Shown one piece after another: positions 36,191 through 45,234 of a stretch of DNA of 64,000 bases (positions within the stretch are counted from its first letter, which is position 1; the number at the start of each line of letters is the position of its first letter). The notes beneath the pieces are model-generated. The model was not told the DNA's origin. It made no database searches and was given only the letters and a program-made list of their open reading frames with translations. The stretch is from the NCBI RefSeq assembly GCF_004363695.1, contig NZ_SNZC01000002.1:1-64000 (forward strand). Reading direction: 5' to 3'. The position numbers were made by a program, and so were the translations under genes. Origin of the DNA: Flavobacterium cheniae. Its GTDB lineage: Bacteria > Bacteroidota > Bacteroidia > Flavobacteriales > Flavobacteriaceae.

Positions 36191-36220
36191 TTTTTTAAGT
36201 TTAAAAGTTTAATTAATTGT

Positions 36221-36553
36221 TTATAGTTGATTTTTAATTGTGTTCAATTGAGCTTTAATTGTTTCTAATTTGCTGATAATTTCAAATTTATCTAAGGTTT
36301 TTTTCTGACCTTCTTTCAAATGTGTTTTGGCACCTTCTAATGTAAATCCGCGCTCTTTTACCAAATGATAAATCAATTGCAAATTCTTCACGTCTTCTGG
36401 TGTAAACATACGATTTCCTTTGGCGTTTTTCTTTGGTTTTAGAATATCAAATTCTTTATCCCAAAAACGAATTAAGGAGGCATTTACGTTAAAAGCTTTG
36501 GCTATTTCACCAATGCTGTAATATCTTTTGTCTGGTGCTAATTCTAAATGCAT
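36221..36553 (-). CDS. MerR-family transcriptional regulator
   Basis: The protein has 110 residues. The N-terminal winged helix has YYSIGEIAKAFNVNASLIRFW and the second helix pair GNRMFTPEDVKNLQLIYHL. The C-terminus is a short dimerisation helix with no effector domain or metal-binding Cys, so it is a minimal MerR protein. The start overlaps the stop of the M23 peptidase gene (TAATG). The target is unknown. This arrangement with a peptidase upstream is common in flavobacteria to my knowledge. Confidence 0.9.
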   Translation of the reverse strand: MHLELAPDKRYYSIGEIAKAFNVNASLIRFWDKEFDILKPKKNAKGNRMFTPEDVKNLQLIYHLVKERGFTLEGAKTHLKEGQKKTLDKFEIISKLETIKAQLNTIKNQL

Positions 36554-37530
36554 TAGTCTAATGATTGATTTTCTTGATTCGCTAATTTTGAAATCTCTAT
36601 ATATTCTTTTGCTGAAATACTTCCATAATAGAAATTCAGCGGATTTACACGTTCTCCATTTTTAAACACTTCATAATGTAAATGTGGCGCTTGACTTCTT
36701 CCTGTACTTCCCACATAACCAATGATATCTCCACGTTTTACTCTTTGACCAGGACGACACTTATATTTGCTTAAATGCGCATACAAGGTTTTGTAGCCAT
36801 AACCATGTTGAATTTGAATATGATTTCCATACCCTGATAACGAAGCATCTGCTTTATAGACAACTCCATCTCCAGTAGCGTAAATAGGTGTTCCTGTTCT
36901 AGCCGTAAAATCCATTCCGTAATGAAACTTTCTAATTTTCGTAAATGGGTCGCTTCGATAACCAAAACCTGATGCCATTTGCTTTAAATCTTCATTCTTA
37001 ACCGGTTGAATTGCCGGAATTGCCGCTAACAACTTCTCTTTTTGCTTCGCCAAAGCCACGATTTCATCCAACGATTTGGATTGAATTACCAACTCTTTCG
37101 TTAAAATATCTACACGTTTTGTTGTGTTTTCCATTAACTCCGAATTATTGTATCCTTGCAAATCTTTGTATCTGTTTACACCTCCAAACCCCGCTTTTCG
37201 TTCTTCTTCTGAAATAGGAGTTGTATTAAAATATATTCTGTAAATATTATTGTCTCTATTTTCAATTGCTTCTAAAACCTCATTCATCAAATCCAGTTTC
37301 TTATTCAAAACCTTATAATTTAAAGCTAAAGCTTCAATTTCTCTCGCTTGAATTTTATCTTTTGGCGTTTCAAAATAACTAGTGTTAATCAATAGCAAAA
37401 AAATCAAGAATCCAAACAAAGCCGAAGACACCAAAAACAACACAACATAGCCAAACTTCTTCCTTTTTCTTGTCTGAATACGCTTGTAGGCTAAATTTTC
37501 TGAATCGTAATAATATTTTACCTTCGACAT
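36553..37530 (-). CDS. M23-family cell-wall peptidase
   Basis: The protein has 325 residues. A basic N-terminus and membrane helix (about 26-48) are followed by a coiled coil (about 55-170) and an LytM/M23 domain. Zn ligands and catalytic residues are visible: HYGMD, LYAHLS and HLHYEV. The complete set suggests an active endopeptidase that cuts peptidoglycan cross-links, tethered to the inner membrane and probably used in division or growth. It is first in the operon with merR and lemA and is divergent from alaS. Confidence 0.92.
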   Translation of the reverse strand: MSKVKYYYDSENLAYKRIQTRKRKKFGYVVLFLVSSALFGFLIFLLLINTSYFETPKDKIQAREIEALALNYKVLNKKLDLMNEVLEAIENRDNNIYRIYFNTTPISEEERKAGFGGVNRYKDLQGYNNSELMENTTKRVDILTKELVIQSKSLDEIVALAKQKEKLLAAIPAIQPVKNEDLKQMASGFGYRSDPFTKIRKFHYGMDFTARTGTPIYATGDGVVYKADASLSGYGNHIQIQHGYGYKTLYAHLSKYKCRPGQRVKRGDIIGYVGSTGRSQAPHLHYEVFKNGERVNPLNFYYGSISAKEYIEISKLANQENQSLD

Positions 37531-37544
37531 AAATGAAAATATAC

Positions 37545-37552
37545 TATTTTTG
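37545..37552 (+). promoter_or_regulatory. Possible -7 box of alaS
   Basis: TATTTTTG matches TAnnTTTG. It is 155 bp before the alaS ATG, which would give an untranslated leader of about 150 bases. Nothing else in that leader was recognised. Confidence 0.35.
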
Positions 37553-37706
37553 TGCCAAATTTATTGATTGACATAGGTTATACGAACAAATTTAAGAAAT
37601 GTTTCATTCTAAAGCTATTTTATTTTTTAGTTGGGATATTTTTCGAAAATCTAATTCCAAATTCCTACCAAAATCAATAATTAAAATCAGAACTAAATAA
37701 TTGATA

Positions 37707-40343
37707 ATGAAATCACAAGACATTCGTAAACAGTTTTTACAATTCTTCGAATCTAACGGACACTTAATTGTTCCTTCTGCGCCAATCGTTTTAAAAGACG
37801 ACCCAACTTTGATGTTTAACAACTCGGGGATGGCCCAATTCAAAGAATATTTCTTAGGCAATGGAACTCCAAAAAGCCCAAGAATAGCCGATACGCAAAA
37901 ATGTCTTCGTGTTTCAGGAAAACATAATGATTTAGAAGATGTAGGTTTTGATACTTATCATCATACGATGTTCGAAATGTTGGGTAACTGGTCTTTTGGC
38001 GATTATTTCAAAAGAGAAGCAATTAATTGGGCTTGGCAATTATTAACGGAAGTTTATAAAATTCCGAAAGAAAATCTATACGTTTCTGTTTTTGAAGGAA
38101 ATCCAGATGAGAATGTGCCGTTTGATCAAGAAGCATGGGATATTTGGAAAGAATTAATTAGCGAAGACCGCATTATTTTAGGAAATAAAAAAGATAATTT
38201 CTGGGAAATGGGCGATCAAGGACCATGTGGACCTTGTTCTGAAATTCACGTTGATTTACGTACCGAAGCTGAAAAAGCCTTAGTTTCTGGAAAAAGTTTA
38301 GTGAATAATGACCATCCACAAGTAGTGGAAATTTGGAACAACGTATTCATGGAATTCAACCGTAAAGCCGATGGTTCGTTAGAAAAATTACCTGCACAAC
38401 ACGTAGATACCGGAATGGGATTTGAGCGTTTGTGTATGGCATTACAAGGAAAAACATCCAACTATGATACCGATGTTTTTACACCACTTATTGAAAAAGT
38501 AGAACAAATTACAGGTTTAAAATACACTTCAAACGAAGTTAAAAACATATCAGAAGAACAAAACAAAACCAACATTGCGATTCGCGTAATAGTTGACCAC
38601 GTTCGTGCTGTGGCTTTTGCTATTGCTGACGGACAATTACCTTCAAATACTGGTGCTGGTTATGTAATTCGTAGAATTTTGCGTCGTGCGATTCGTTACG
38701 GATTTACGTTTTTAGGTACGAAAGAACCTTTCATTAATAAATTGGTAGAAGTGTTAGCGAATCAAATGGGTGAATTTTTCCCAGAGATTAAATCGCAACA
38801 ACAATTGGTTACCAATGTAATTCGTGAAGAAGAAGCTTCTTTCTTAAGAACTTTAGAACAAGGATTACAATTATTGGACAAAGTAGTAGCTGAAACCTCT
38901 GGAAAAGAAGTTTCTGGCGCAAAAGCTTTTGAATTGTACGATACTTTTGGTTTCCCAATTGACTTAACAGCCTTAATTCTTCGTGAAAAAGGATACGATT
39001 TAGATGAAGCTGGTTTCAATGTGGCGATGCAAGAACAAAAAGCGCGTTCACGTGCGGCTTCTGAAGTTTCTACTGAAGATTGGAACGTTTTAATTCCAGG
39101 AAATGTAGAAACATTCGTGGGTTATGACAAAATCGAGAATGAAGTAAAAATCACGCGTATTCGTAAAGTTGATTCTAAAAAAGATGGTGTTTTGTACCAA
39201 ATTGTTTTAGATAACACGCCATTTTATCCTGAAGGTGGTGGACAAGTGGGTGATAAAGGAACATTAGTCTCGGCAAACGAAACTATCGAAATCATTGATA
39301 CGAAAAAAGAGAACAACTTAATATTACATTTCGCAAAACAACTTCCAGAAAATATTGAAGCTGGATTTGTAGCAAAAGTAAATACTGACTTAAGAACTTC
39401 GACTTCTAAAAATCACTCTGCTACGCATTTGATGCATTTAGCTTTGAGAACTATTTTAGGAACACATGTTGAGCAAAAAGGTTCGTTAGTAAACCCAAAT
39501 TATTTGCGTTTTGACTTTTCGCATTTCAGTAAAGTTTCTGATGAAGAATTACGTCAAGTAGAAGCAAGTGTGAATCAACAAATCGAAGCACAATTACAAT
39601 TGGTAGAACATAGAAATATTCCAATCAAAGAAGCATTAGATAAAGGTGCAATGGCATTATTTGGGGAAAAATATGGAGACAATGTTCGTATGATTGAATT
39701 TGGCGATAGTAAAGAATTATGTGGTGGAATTCACGTGAAAAACACCGCTGAAATCTGGCATTTCAAAATCATTTCTGAAGGAGCAGTTGCAGCTGGAATT
39801 CGCCGTATAGAAGCAATTACGGGTGATGCTGTGAAAGATTTTTATACTTCACAAGAAAACACATTGGCAGAAATAAAAGAAGTATTGAAAAACCCACAAG
39901 ATGTTTTAAAATCAGTTGCTTCATTACAAGATGATAATGCAAAGTTGAAAAAACAACTAGAGCAATTAGTAAAAGAAAAAATCGAAGGATTAAAAAATAC
40001 GTTGGTTGCCGATTTCCAAGAAATCAACGGAATCAACTTTTTAGCAAAACAAGTAGATTTATCTATGAGTTCGACTAAAGATTTAGCGCAAGCTATAGGA
40101 ACTTCAAAACCAAATGCATTTGTATTTTTAGCTTCAATTGAAGATAATGCTCCAAATATTCACTGCTATATTTCAAAAGAATTAGTTGCTGAAAAAGGAT
40201 TAAACGCTGGAAATGTCATCAGAGAATTAGGAAAACTAATCGACGGAAATGGTGGCGGACAACCTTTCTTTGCTTCAGGAAAAGGAAAAAATGTAGGTGG
40301 AATTAAAGAGGCGATTGAGAAAGCGGTTGAATTTTTAAAATAA
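37707..40343 (+). CDS. alaS: Alanyl-tRNA synthetase
   Basis: The protein has 878 residues, the full normal length. The class II catalytic core starts at [16 protein letters not shown], with [12 protein letters not shown] and the tRNA-recognition helices. The editing domain has the zinc motif HSATHLMH (about residues 570-577) and the later CGGIHV. The C-terminal coiled coil and C-Ala domain end at the Gly-rich [15 protein letters not shown]. The ATG at 37707 is preferred over the TTG two codons before it. It is needed for translation. A small exported protein gene follows 4 bp later and may be co-transcribed. Confidence 0.97.
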   Translation: MKSQDIRKQFLQFFESNGHLIVPSAPIVLKDDPTLMFNNSGMAQFKEYFLGNGTPKSPRIADTQKCLRVSGKHNDLEDVGFDTYHHTMFEMLGNWSFGDYFKREAINWAWQLLTEVYKIPKENLYVSVFEGNPDENVPFDQEAWDIWKELISEDRIILGNKKDNFWEMGDQGPCGPCSEIHVDLRTEAEKALVSGKSLVNNDHPQVVEIWNNVFMEFNRKADGSLEKLPAQHVDTGMGFERLCMALQGKTSNYDTDVFTPLIEKVEQITGLKYTSNEVKNISEEQNKTNIAIRVIVDHVRAVAFAIADGQLPSNTGAGYVIRRILRRAIRYGFTFLGTKEPFINKLVEVLANQMGEFFPEIKSQQQLVTNVIREEEASFLRTLEQGLQLLDKVVAETSGKEVSGAKAFELYDTFGFPIDLTALILREKGYDLDEAGFNVAMQEQKARSRAASEVSTEDWNVLIPGNVETFVGYDKIENEVKITRIRKVDSKKDGVLYQIVLDNTPFYPEGGGQVGDKGTLVSANETIEIIDTKKENNLILHFAKQLPENIEAGFVAKVNTDLRTSTSKNHSATHLMHLALRTILGTHVEQKGSLVNPNYLRFDFSHFSKVSDEELRQVEASVNQQIEAQLQLVEHRNIPIKEALDKGAMALFGEKYGDNVRMIEFGDSKELCGGIHVKNTAEIWHFKIISEGAVAAGIRRIEAITGDAVKDFYTSQENTLAEIKEVLKNPQDVLKSVASLQDDNAKLKKQLEQLVKEKIEGLKNTLVADFQEINGINFLAKQVDLSMSSTKDLAQAIGTSKPNAFVFLASIEDNAPNIHCYISKELVAEKGLNAGNVIRELGKLIDGNGGGQPFFASGKGKNVGGIKEAIEKAVEFLK

Positions 40344-40347
40344 AAAA

Positions 40348-40848
40348 ATGAAATTTATAATAACTTTATTATTGGTCTTACCTTTTTTGGCACATTCACA
40401 GAGGTTTCCATCACCTCCTTCAAATAGTCAAATCAATAATCAATTAATGAGTCAACATAATCAAATGATGCAACAGCAGCAAATGATGCGAATGTTACAA
40501 AATAGAGTAATTTCTAATGAAGAAAAATTAGTTAATGAAACAACCAAAAGGGAAAAATTCGAACAAAAACAAGAAGAATTAGATATTAAACTAACCGAAT
40601 TAACTGAGGAGTTAGCTAAAATTGATATTAATAAGAATATTTCTTTGGAAGAGAAAATAAAAAAAACAAATAAAATAGATAAAGAGATTGACAAGACTCT
40701 AGACAAAATCGAGAAAAATTCTAAAAAAATTAAAGCTTCTAAAAAACAAATTGAGGAATTAGAACAAAAAATTAAAAATTCTAAAAAAGAACTTGAAGAA
40801 GAAGAGAAAAAAGAAGAAGAGAAAAAAGAAGAAGAGAAAAAAGAATAA
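40348..40848 (+). CDS. Exported coiled-coil protein with KKEEE tail
   Basis: The protein has 166 residues with a signal peptide (MKFIITLLLVLPFLAHS). A Gln/Met-rich segment (about 28-50) is followed by one long, highly charged coiled coil to the end. The last 16 residues are repeats of EEEKK encoded by three perfect 15-bp repeats. Its start is 4 bp after the alaS stop. No family is recognised. Its helix-only, charged make-up suggests a periplasmic structural or scaffold role; this is weak inference. Confidence 0.75.
   Translation: MKFIITLLLVLPFLAHSQRFPSPPSNSQINNQLMSQHNQMMQQQQMMRMLQNRVISNEEKLVNETTKREKFEQKQEELDIKLTELTEELAKIDINKNISLEEKIKKTNKIDKEIDKTLDKIEKNSKKIKASKKQIEELEQKIKNSKKELEEEEKKEEEKKEEEKKE
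40798..40842 (+). repeat. Three perfect 15-bp tandem repeats
   Basis: The unit GAAGAAGAGAAAAAA occurs three times without change, in frame, at the 3' end of the coiled-coil gene. Perfect copies suggest recent slippage and possible length variation between strains. Confidence 0.85.
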
Positions 40849-40852
40849 ATTC

Positions 40853-40890
40853 AAATCCCGACAAGCCAAAAACTTATCGGGATTTTTTTA
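40853..40890. terminator. Bidirectional terminator
   Basis: AAATCCCGACAAG (40853-40865) and CTTATCGGGATTT (40873-40885) pair with one mismatch, followed by T on + and preceded by A for the - strand. It serves the convergent coiled-coil and RidA-like genes. Confidence 0.75.
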
Positions 40891-41259
40891 TTCTATAACA
40901 GCAATCGCTTCAATTTCAATTAACCATTCTTTTCTTCCAAGACTTTGAATTCCAACTAAAGTACTTGCTGGATAATTTTCATTTCCTAGAAACTGTTTTC
41001 TAACCTTTCTAAAAATAGGTAAATCTGCTTCTGGATTGAAATTTACGATATAAGTATTCATTTTTACCACATCTTTAAAAGTAGCATTGCAATTTTGAAG
41101 TTGCTTTTCTAAATTTTGAAATGTGGTAATGGTTTGTGCTTCTAAATTTGCACCATCACCTATTTGTCCAGAAATGTAAAGTGTTTTAAAATTTCCTGTT
41201 TTTACTACAACCGTTTGAGAAAAACCTTCATTAGGTTCGATATATTCTTTTTCAATCAT
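40888..41259 (-). CDS. RidA/YjgF-family protein lacking the catalytic Arg
   Basis: The protein has 123 residues covering the whole RidA (chorismate mutase-like, trimeric) fold, with YISGQIG and LIEIEAIAV. In active RidA enamine/imine deaminases, the Arg in the sequence P-A-R-S binds the substrate carboxylate. Here that position reads PAST, so the Arg is replaced by Thr (or shifted). Deamination of 2-aminoacrylate by the classical mechanism is therefore doubtful; it may belong to one of the Arg-less Rid subfamilies. It is monocistronic and convergent with the gene before it. Confidence 0.88.
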   Translation of the reverse strand: MIEKEYIEPNEGFSQTVVVKTGNFKTLYISGQIGDGANLEAQTITTFQNLEKQLQNCNATFKDVVKMNTYIVNFNPEADLPIFRKVRKQFLGNENYPASTLVGIQSLGRKEWLIEIEAIAVIE

Positions 41260-41339
41260 TTGTATGGTATTAAATCTTGAGTAAAAATACTCGTTTTTTG
41301 TAAAAAGTAGTTTAAATTTGAGGTCTAAACCTAAATGAT

Positions 41340-42329
41340 TTGCAATTCACCACCAAAATACCCATTCAAAAAAGCAGCTTTCCAATCGATTACGATTCGA
41401 AAATCTTGTTGCTGGGTTCTTGTTTTGCGGAGAATATGGGTGAGAAATTTGACTATTTTAAATTCCAAACAACAATAAATCCGTTTGGGATTATTTTCAA
41501 TTCCGTTTCAATAGAAAAGTTAATTCGTCGATCTATTGAAAAAAAAAAGTTTGCCGAAAACGATATTTTCTTTCATAATGACTTGTGGCATTGTTTTGAA
41601 GTTCATTCCGAATTATCAAATTCGGATAAAGATGCATTTTTAGAATCTTTAAACGATTTAATCAGTTCAACAAATAAACATTTAAGTGATTCAACTCACA
41701 TCATAATTACATTAGGGACTTCGTGGGTGTATCGACTTCGACAAGCTCAGTCTGACAGTGATGGTGTTGTTGCTAATTGTCATAAAGTACTACAAAAGCA
41801 GTTTACAAAAGAATTACTTTCTATACTGCAGATTGAAGAAAGTTTAGAAAGCATTATTTCGTTAGTACATTCGGTTAACCCAAATTGTAAATTTATTTTT
41901 ACTGTTTCTCCTGTTCGTCATATTAAAGATGGATTTGTTGAAAACACATTGAGTAAAGCGCACTTGATTGCTGCTATTCATTCGGTATTAAATCGGAAAT
42001 TCTCGACTTCGCTCGAACTGACAACTCAGAACAATATCTATTTCCCAGCCTACGAAATCATGATGGATGAATTGCGCGACTATCGTTTTTATACTGAAGA
42101 CATGTTACATCCAAATCAAACAGCTGTTGATTATATTTGGATTCAATTCTTTGAAAACTACATTTCGGAATCACAATTTGGTTTGATGAATGACATTTGC
42201 TCCATTCAAAAAGGATTAAAGCACCGACCTTTTAATCCAAATACCGAAAGTCATCAAAAATTTCTTCATCAGCTTGAATTAAAAATTAAAACCATTCAAA
42301 ATCAGCACCCTTTTATAAAATTTTGTTAA
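41340..42329 (+). CDS. GSCFA-domain protein
   Basis: The protein has 329 residues. The motif that names the family, GSCFAEN, is at residues 27-33, and the catalytic-looking HPNQTAVDYIW of SGNH-like hydrolases is near residue 259, so it may be an esterase or acetyl-transfer enzyme. The start is TTG at 41340: MQFTTKIPIQ aligns with the usual family N-terminus and no ATG is available. Two segments inside (RLRQAQSDSD and RKFSTSLELT) coincide with copies of a dispersed repeat inserted in frame at 41732 and 42003. They are not part of the usual family sequence as I know it. The gene precedes operator f. Confidence 0.88.
   Translation: MQFTTKIPIQKSSFPIDYDSKILLLGSCFAENMGEKFDYFKFQTTINPFGIIFNSVSIEKLIRRSIEKKKFAENDIFFHNDLWHCFEVHSELSNSDKDAFLESLNDLISSTNKHLSDSTHIIITLGTSWVYRLRQAQSDSDGVVANCHKVLQKQFTKELLSILQIEESLESIISLVHSVNPNCKFIFTVSPVRHIKDGFVENTLSKAHLIAAIHSVLNRKFSTSLELTTQNNIYFPAYEIMMDELRDYRFYTEDMLHPNQTAVDYIWIQFFENYISESQFGLMNDICSIQKGLKHRPFNPNTESHQKFLHQLELKIKTIQNQHPFIKFC
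41732..41757 (+). repeat. Intergenic-type repeat copy inside the GSCFA gene (1)
   Basis: The stretch starting TCGACTTCGACAAGCTCAG and ending CTGACA resembles a short repeat common between flavobacterial genes. It is in frame and encodes an extra loop between WVYR and VVANCHK. Confidence 0.55.
42003..42023 (+). repeat. Intergenic-type repeat copy inside the GSCFA gene (2)
   Basis: TCGACTTCGCTCGAACTGAC plus A closely resembles the copy at 41732. It encodes FSTSLELT in a variable part of the protein. Confidence 0.5.
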
Positions 42330-42349
42330 AATACGGCAATTGTCGTATT
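42330..42349 (+). promoter_or_regulatory. Operator f: inverted repeat upstream of the YbjN/PQQ operon
   Basis: AATACG-GCAATTGT-CGTATT is a perfect inverted repeat (it extends to 22 bp with outer A and T). The box GAATTTTG (42371-42378) ends 29 bp after it, and the ATG follows 31 bp later. No regulator gene is adjacent, so it marks this operon as a further target of the system. Confidence 0.7.
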
Positions 42350-42408
42350 TCCTATATTTCCTTTTTTTGTGAATTTTGATTTATCAATAATTATAAAAAT
42401 TCACACTC

Positions 42409-42888
42409 ATGAAAACTTTAAAAAATTCAACACTATTTTATTTACTTGTTTTATTAATTTCTGTTCAATTTGCAACAGCTCAAAAGTTAGTAACTGCCGC
42501 TGAAGTAACTCCTGCTTTTTTAAAAGAAACTTTTGATAATGCTTATATTGAAGTTTTAGAAGTTAAAGACACGTACATTAAAATTAAAAACACGTATAAT
42601 ATTTATTTGGACATTGATTCAAATAAAAGATATGTTACATTAAGTAGCGTTTACAATCTTGTTGACGGCGCTCCTAAAAGAGATGTTTTAGAATTAATAA
42701 ACAAATTAAACGCCGAAGTTGCATTAATTAAAACGTACTATTCAGAAAGCACAAATACAATAACGTACTATTATTATTTTTGGACTGATGGTGGATTTAC
42801 TCAAAAATCATTAATCAATTCAATGCGCCTTTATAAGACTGCTTTAGATTTAACATTAGAAAAAGACACTGGTAAACTTATTAAATAA
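42409..42888 (+). CDS. Exported YbjN-like protein
   Basis: The protein has 159 residues with a signal peptide (FYLLVLLISVQFATAQ). The mature part (DNAYIEVLEVKDTYIKIKN, then LINKLNAEVALIKTYYS) resembles the YbjN/type III chaperone-like fold, usually a cytoplasmic family linked to stress and motility. Here a signal sequence sends it to the periplasm, which is unusual. It is the first gene of a three-gene operon and carries operator f. The family assignment is from pattern, not search. Confidence 0.72.
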   Translation: MKTLKNSTLFYLLVLLISVQFATAQKLVTAAEVTPAFLKETFDNAYIEVLEVKDTYIKIKNTYNIYLDIDSNKRYVTLSSVYNLVDGAPKRDVLELINKLNAEVALIKTYYSESTNTITYYYYFWTDGGFTQKSLINSMRLYKTALDLTLEKDTGKLIK

Positions 42889-42896
42889 AATTGTTT

Positions 42897-43268
42897 ATGA
42901 AAATAAGAATCGCCTTTGTATTGCTTGTAATTACACTTTTTTACAGCGAATCCATCTGGTCTCAAAGACCAGTTCTTACTGACGAAGAAACTGTTTCTGA
43001 AATGGTTACAACTGAAATGCATGAAGTGTTTCAATCCCCTGATTTTATTAAAAAGAAAAACAAGAAATTTTCTGAAATAACTGGCGATATGACAATTGAT
43101 ATTACGGTAATTCAGAGCGGAAAAGTAGCTACATTTTTTAAAGTAGATAGCACTATAAAAGACATCGATTTTATCAACTTCATGTCGGAATACATTCTTA
43201 CTCATAAATTTAAATTCAAATTAGAGAAGAAAAAAAGATATAAAATTAGATACAACATATCATTTTAA
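42897..43268 (+). CDS. Small exported protein of unknown function
   Basis: The protein has 123 residues from the ATG at 42897 (an upstream in-frame TTG is less likely). It has a signal peptide (IRIAFVLLVITLFYSESIWS). The C-terminal half (DMTIDITVIQSGKVATFFKV, then KKRYKIRYNISF) recalls the C-terminal domain of TonB-like energy transducers, but the match is weak. It lies 8 bp after the YbjN-like gene and 17 bp before the PQQ-propeller gene, so it is the middle gene of the operon controlled by operator f. Confidence 0.7.
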   Translation: MKIRIAFVLLVITLFYSESIWSQRPVLTDEETVSEMVTTEMHEVFQSPDFIKKKNKKFSEITGDMTIDITVIQSGKVATFFKVDSTIKDIDFINFMSEYILTHKFKFKLEKKKRYKIRYNISF

Positions 43269-43285
43269 CATTAAAAACAAAACTC

Positions 43286-45100
43286 ATGAAAAAATCATTT
43301 ATTATGTATTCCCTTCTTATAGCAATAGTAGGAACTACTCCTGCAACTGCTCAATTTGGGAAATTACTAGACAAAGTCAAAGGAAGTGGAGGTTCTAAAA
43401 AATCGGGAAGTTTTGCTACTGTATGGGAATCAGAATTTGGCAATAAAGCAACAAGATTGGCTGTAAACAATCATGATGGTTCTTATATTTTAGGTACAGA
43501 TGACAACTCGGCTTCTGTATTAAACGGTGAAGGAAAACTGATTTGGAATGGTGATTATAAAAACATCACAACAAATAAAACCAACAAATGCGAATATCAA
43601 TATGTTATTTGGAAAGACAATGGCGGTTATTTATTCTTGTTTGACGAAAGAAAAATGGGTACAGATCGTGTTGCCGTAATTGATATTGCATCAGGAAAAG
43701 AATTATGGAATTCAGAATTGTATCAAAATTTACTTCCAAAAGGAACAAAATCGGAAGACGGTGCTGATCAAGGTGAATTAGAAACAGTAAAATACATTTA
43801 CGAATTAGATGCCTTTTTAATTTCTCAAAAAGCTTCAGTTATTTTAGTAAAAGCAAATACAGGAGAGAAAATTTGGGAAACCAATCGTTTTAAAGGTGGT
43901 GTAGGAAAATATATTTACGATGCGAAAAAGAATGAAATTATCATGGTGAATTTTAAACCAACTGCCTTAGGTGCTTTGTTTGCAGGATTTAAAAATCAAA
44001 TGGTAAAATTAAATGCTAACAATGGAGAAATCATTTGGGAAAATACATTTTTTGGAACTGTAGAAAAAGAATTAGTTACAAGAAGAGCAATCTTGGATTT
44101 ATGGATTAAAGGTGACAAAGTTTTTATGTACTTGAATGGATTACAAGTTTACAACATTAATTCAGGACAAAAACTTTGGGAATCAGTGTATGAAAACGAC
44201 ATGGATGGTGGCGGCGGAGGCATGTTCTCTAATACCACTCAAAAAAAATATTATAGAACTATTGCCGATCCATTATTTACAGACAATGCTGTGTATATTG
44301 TAATGTTAGGCGGAAGAGATCGAGCTAAATACGTTCAAAAACACGACTTAGAAAGTGGTAAAATTATGTGGACTTCTGAGAAAATTACAGGCGCATTCTC
44401 TATGCCAAATATTTTCAGAACAGGCGACAAAGTAATTGTGCAAGTGGGTGGTAAAGTACAAGTTCAAGAATATAGAAAAGAACAACAACAAAGTTTGTAT
44501 GGTGGAGCTTACACGTCTCTTGTTCCTTATATTTATTGGGATTACAAAGCGCAAAAAAATAGCTTAATAGCAATAGATGATAAAACAGGAACAACTTCTT
44601 GGCGCTCTGAAAAGTTTGACAAACGCATTACCGATTTTATTATTCATGAAAACAAAAATGTATTTGTTGGAGATGGAGATCAATTCTACTGTTATGATAT
44701 TGCATCTGGAAAACAAATTTTTGATGTAAAACACAACGATGCTGGTGTTGGTAAAGCTACTGACGTAATTGATTTTGGAGAAACTGTAGTCGTATTATCT
44801 GAAAAAGGATTAGCGTCTTACAATAAAAAAGATGGTTCAAGAGCATATGCAACAGAGAAAATCAGAGGTGTAGATTATTTCTACGATGTAAATGGAAATT
44901 ACTTTTTACGTGATCAAAGAAACAGTAAAAATATCCTTCACGCAATTGATATGACGAATGGAGAAACAAAAGGTTCAGTTCAATCAAAAGGAAAAGGCGG
45001 AAGTCCTAAATATGGTGATGGTCTAGACATTACAGATGATGGAGAATTCATCTTTGCTTTCAAAGGCAAAAAAGTAGAAAAGATAAAAGTGAACAATTAA
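43286..45100 (+). CDS. PQQ-like beta-propeller protein, exported
   Basis: The protein has 604 residues with a signal peptide (SLLIAIVGTTPATAQ). Many blades of a PQQ-binding-like propeller are seen (DIASGKELWNSELY, KANTGEKIWETNRF, DKTGTTSWRSEKFD). Without visible catalytic metal or PQQ ligands it is more likely a binding or scaffold protein than a dehydrogenase, like BamB. It is the last gene of the operon and is closed by a very strong terminator. It is a predicted member of the regulon marked by the shared repeat. Confidence 0.85.
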   Translation: MKKSFIMYSLLIAIVGTTPATAQFGKLLDKVKGSGGSKKSGSFATVWESEFGNKATRLAVNNHDGSYILGTDDNSASVLNGEGKLIWNGDYKNITTNKTNKCEYQYVIWKDNGGYLFLFDERKMGTDRVAVIDIASGKELWNSELYQNLLPKGTKSEDGADQGELETVKYIYELDAFLISQKASVILVKANTGEKIWETNRFKGGVGKYIYDAKKNEIIMVNFKPTALGALFAGFKNQMVKLNANNGEIIWENTFFGTVEKELVTRRAILDLWIKGDKVFMYLNGLQVYNINSGQKLWESVYENDMDGGGGGMFSNTTQKKYYRTIADPLFTDNAVYIVMLGGRDRAKYVQKHDLESGKIMWTSEKITGAFSMPNIFRTGDKVIVQVGGKVQVQEYRKEQQQSLYGGAYTSLVPYIYWDYKAQKNSLIAIDDKTGTTSWRSEKFDKRITDFIIHENKNVFVGDGDQFYCYDIASGKQIFDVKHNDAGVGKATDVIDFGETVVVLSEKGLASYNKKDGSRAYATEKIRGVDYFYDVNGNYFLRDQRNSKNILHAIDMTNGETKGSVQSKGKGGSPKYGDGLDITDDGEFIFAFKGKKVEKIKVNN

Positions 45101-45125
45101 TTTGTTTTTATAGTTTGATTAGTTT

Positions 45126-45161
45126 GAGTGGATTGATAACATATCAATCCACTCTTTTTTT
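45126..45161 (+). terminator. Strong rho-independent terminator
   Basis: A perfect 13-bp stem, GAGTGGATTGATA with TATCAATCCACTC, loop ACA, followed by seven T. It separates the PQQ operon from the kinase 3 operon, so operator g right after it must serve a new promoter. Confidence 0.93.
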
Positions 45162-45164
45162 GCA

Positions 45165-45184
45165 AATACGTCAAATGTCGTATA
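45165..45184 (+). promoter_or_regulatory. Operator g: inverted repeat upstream of kinase operon 3
   Basis: AATACG-TCAAATGT-CGTATA, one base off a perfect repeat. The box GAATTTTA (45206-45213) ends exactly 29 bp after it, and the ATG of the 42-residue ORF follows 22 bp later. Confidence 0.65.
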
Positions 45185-45234
45185 GGAAAACGCCTTATTT
45201 TAAACGAATTTTACGTAATTAATAAACCTGAATT

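Noticed and set aside
37553..37706. Long leader before alaS as a T-box or riboswitch
   Set aside because: No T-box motif, specifier stem or known aptamer pattern was seen.
42831..43205. 124-codon frame on the - strand
   Set aside because: It lies antisense to two exported-protein genes with good signal peptides and tight operon spacing; its composition is that of a shadow frame.
45188..45205. Possible further copy of the repeat after operator g (AAAACG...TTATTTT)
   Set aside because: The half-sites and the 8-base spacing do not match; treated as chance AT-rich sequence.
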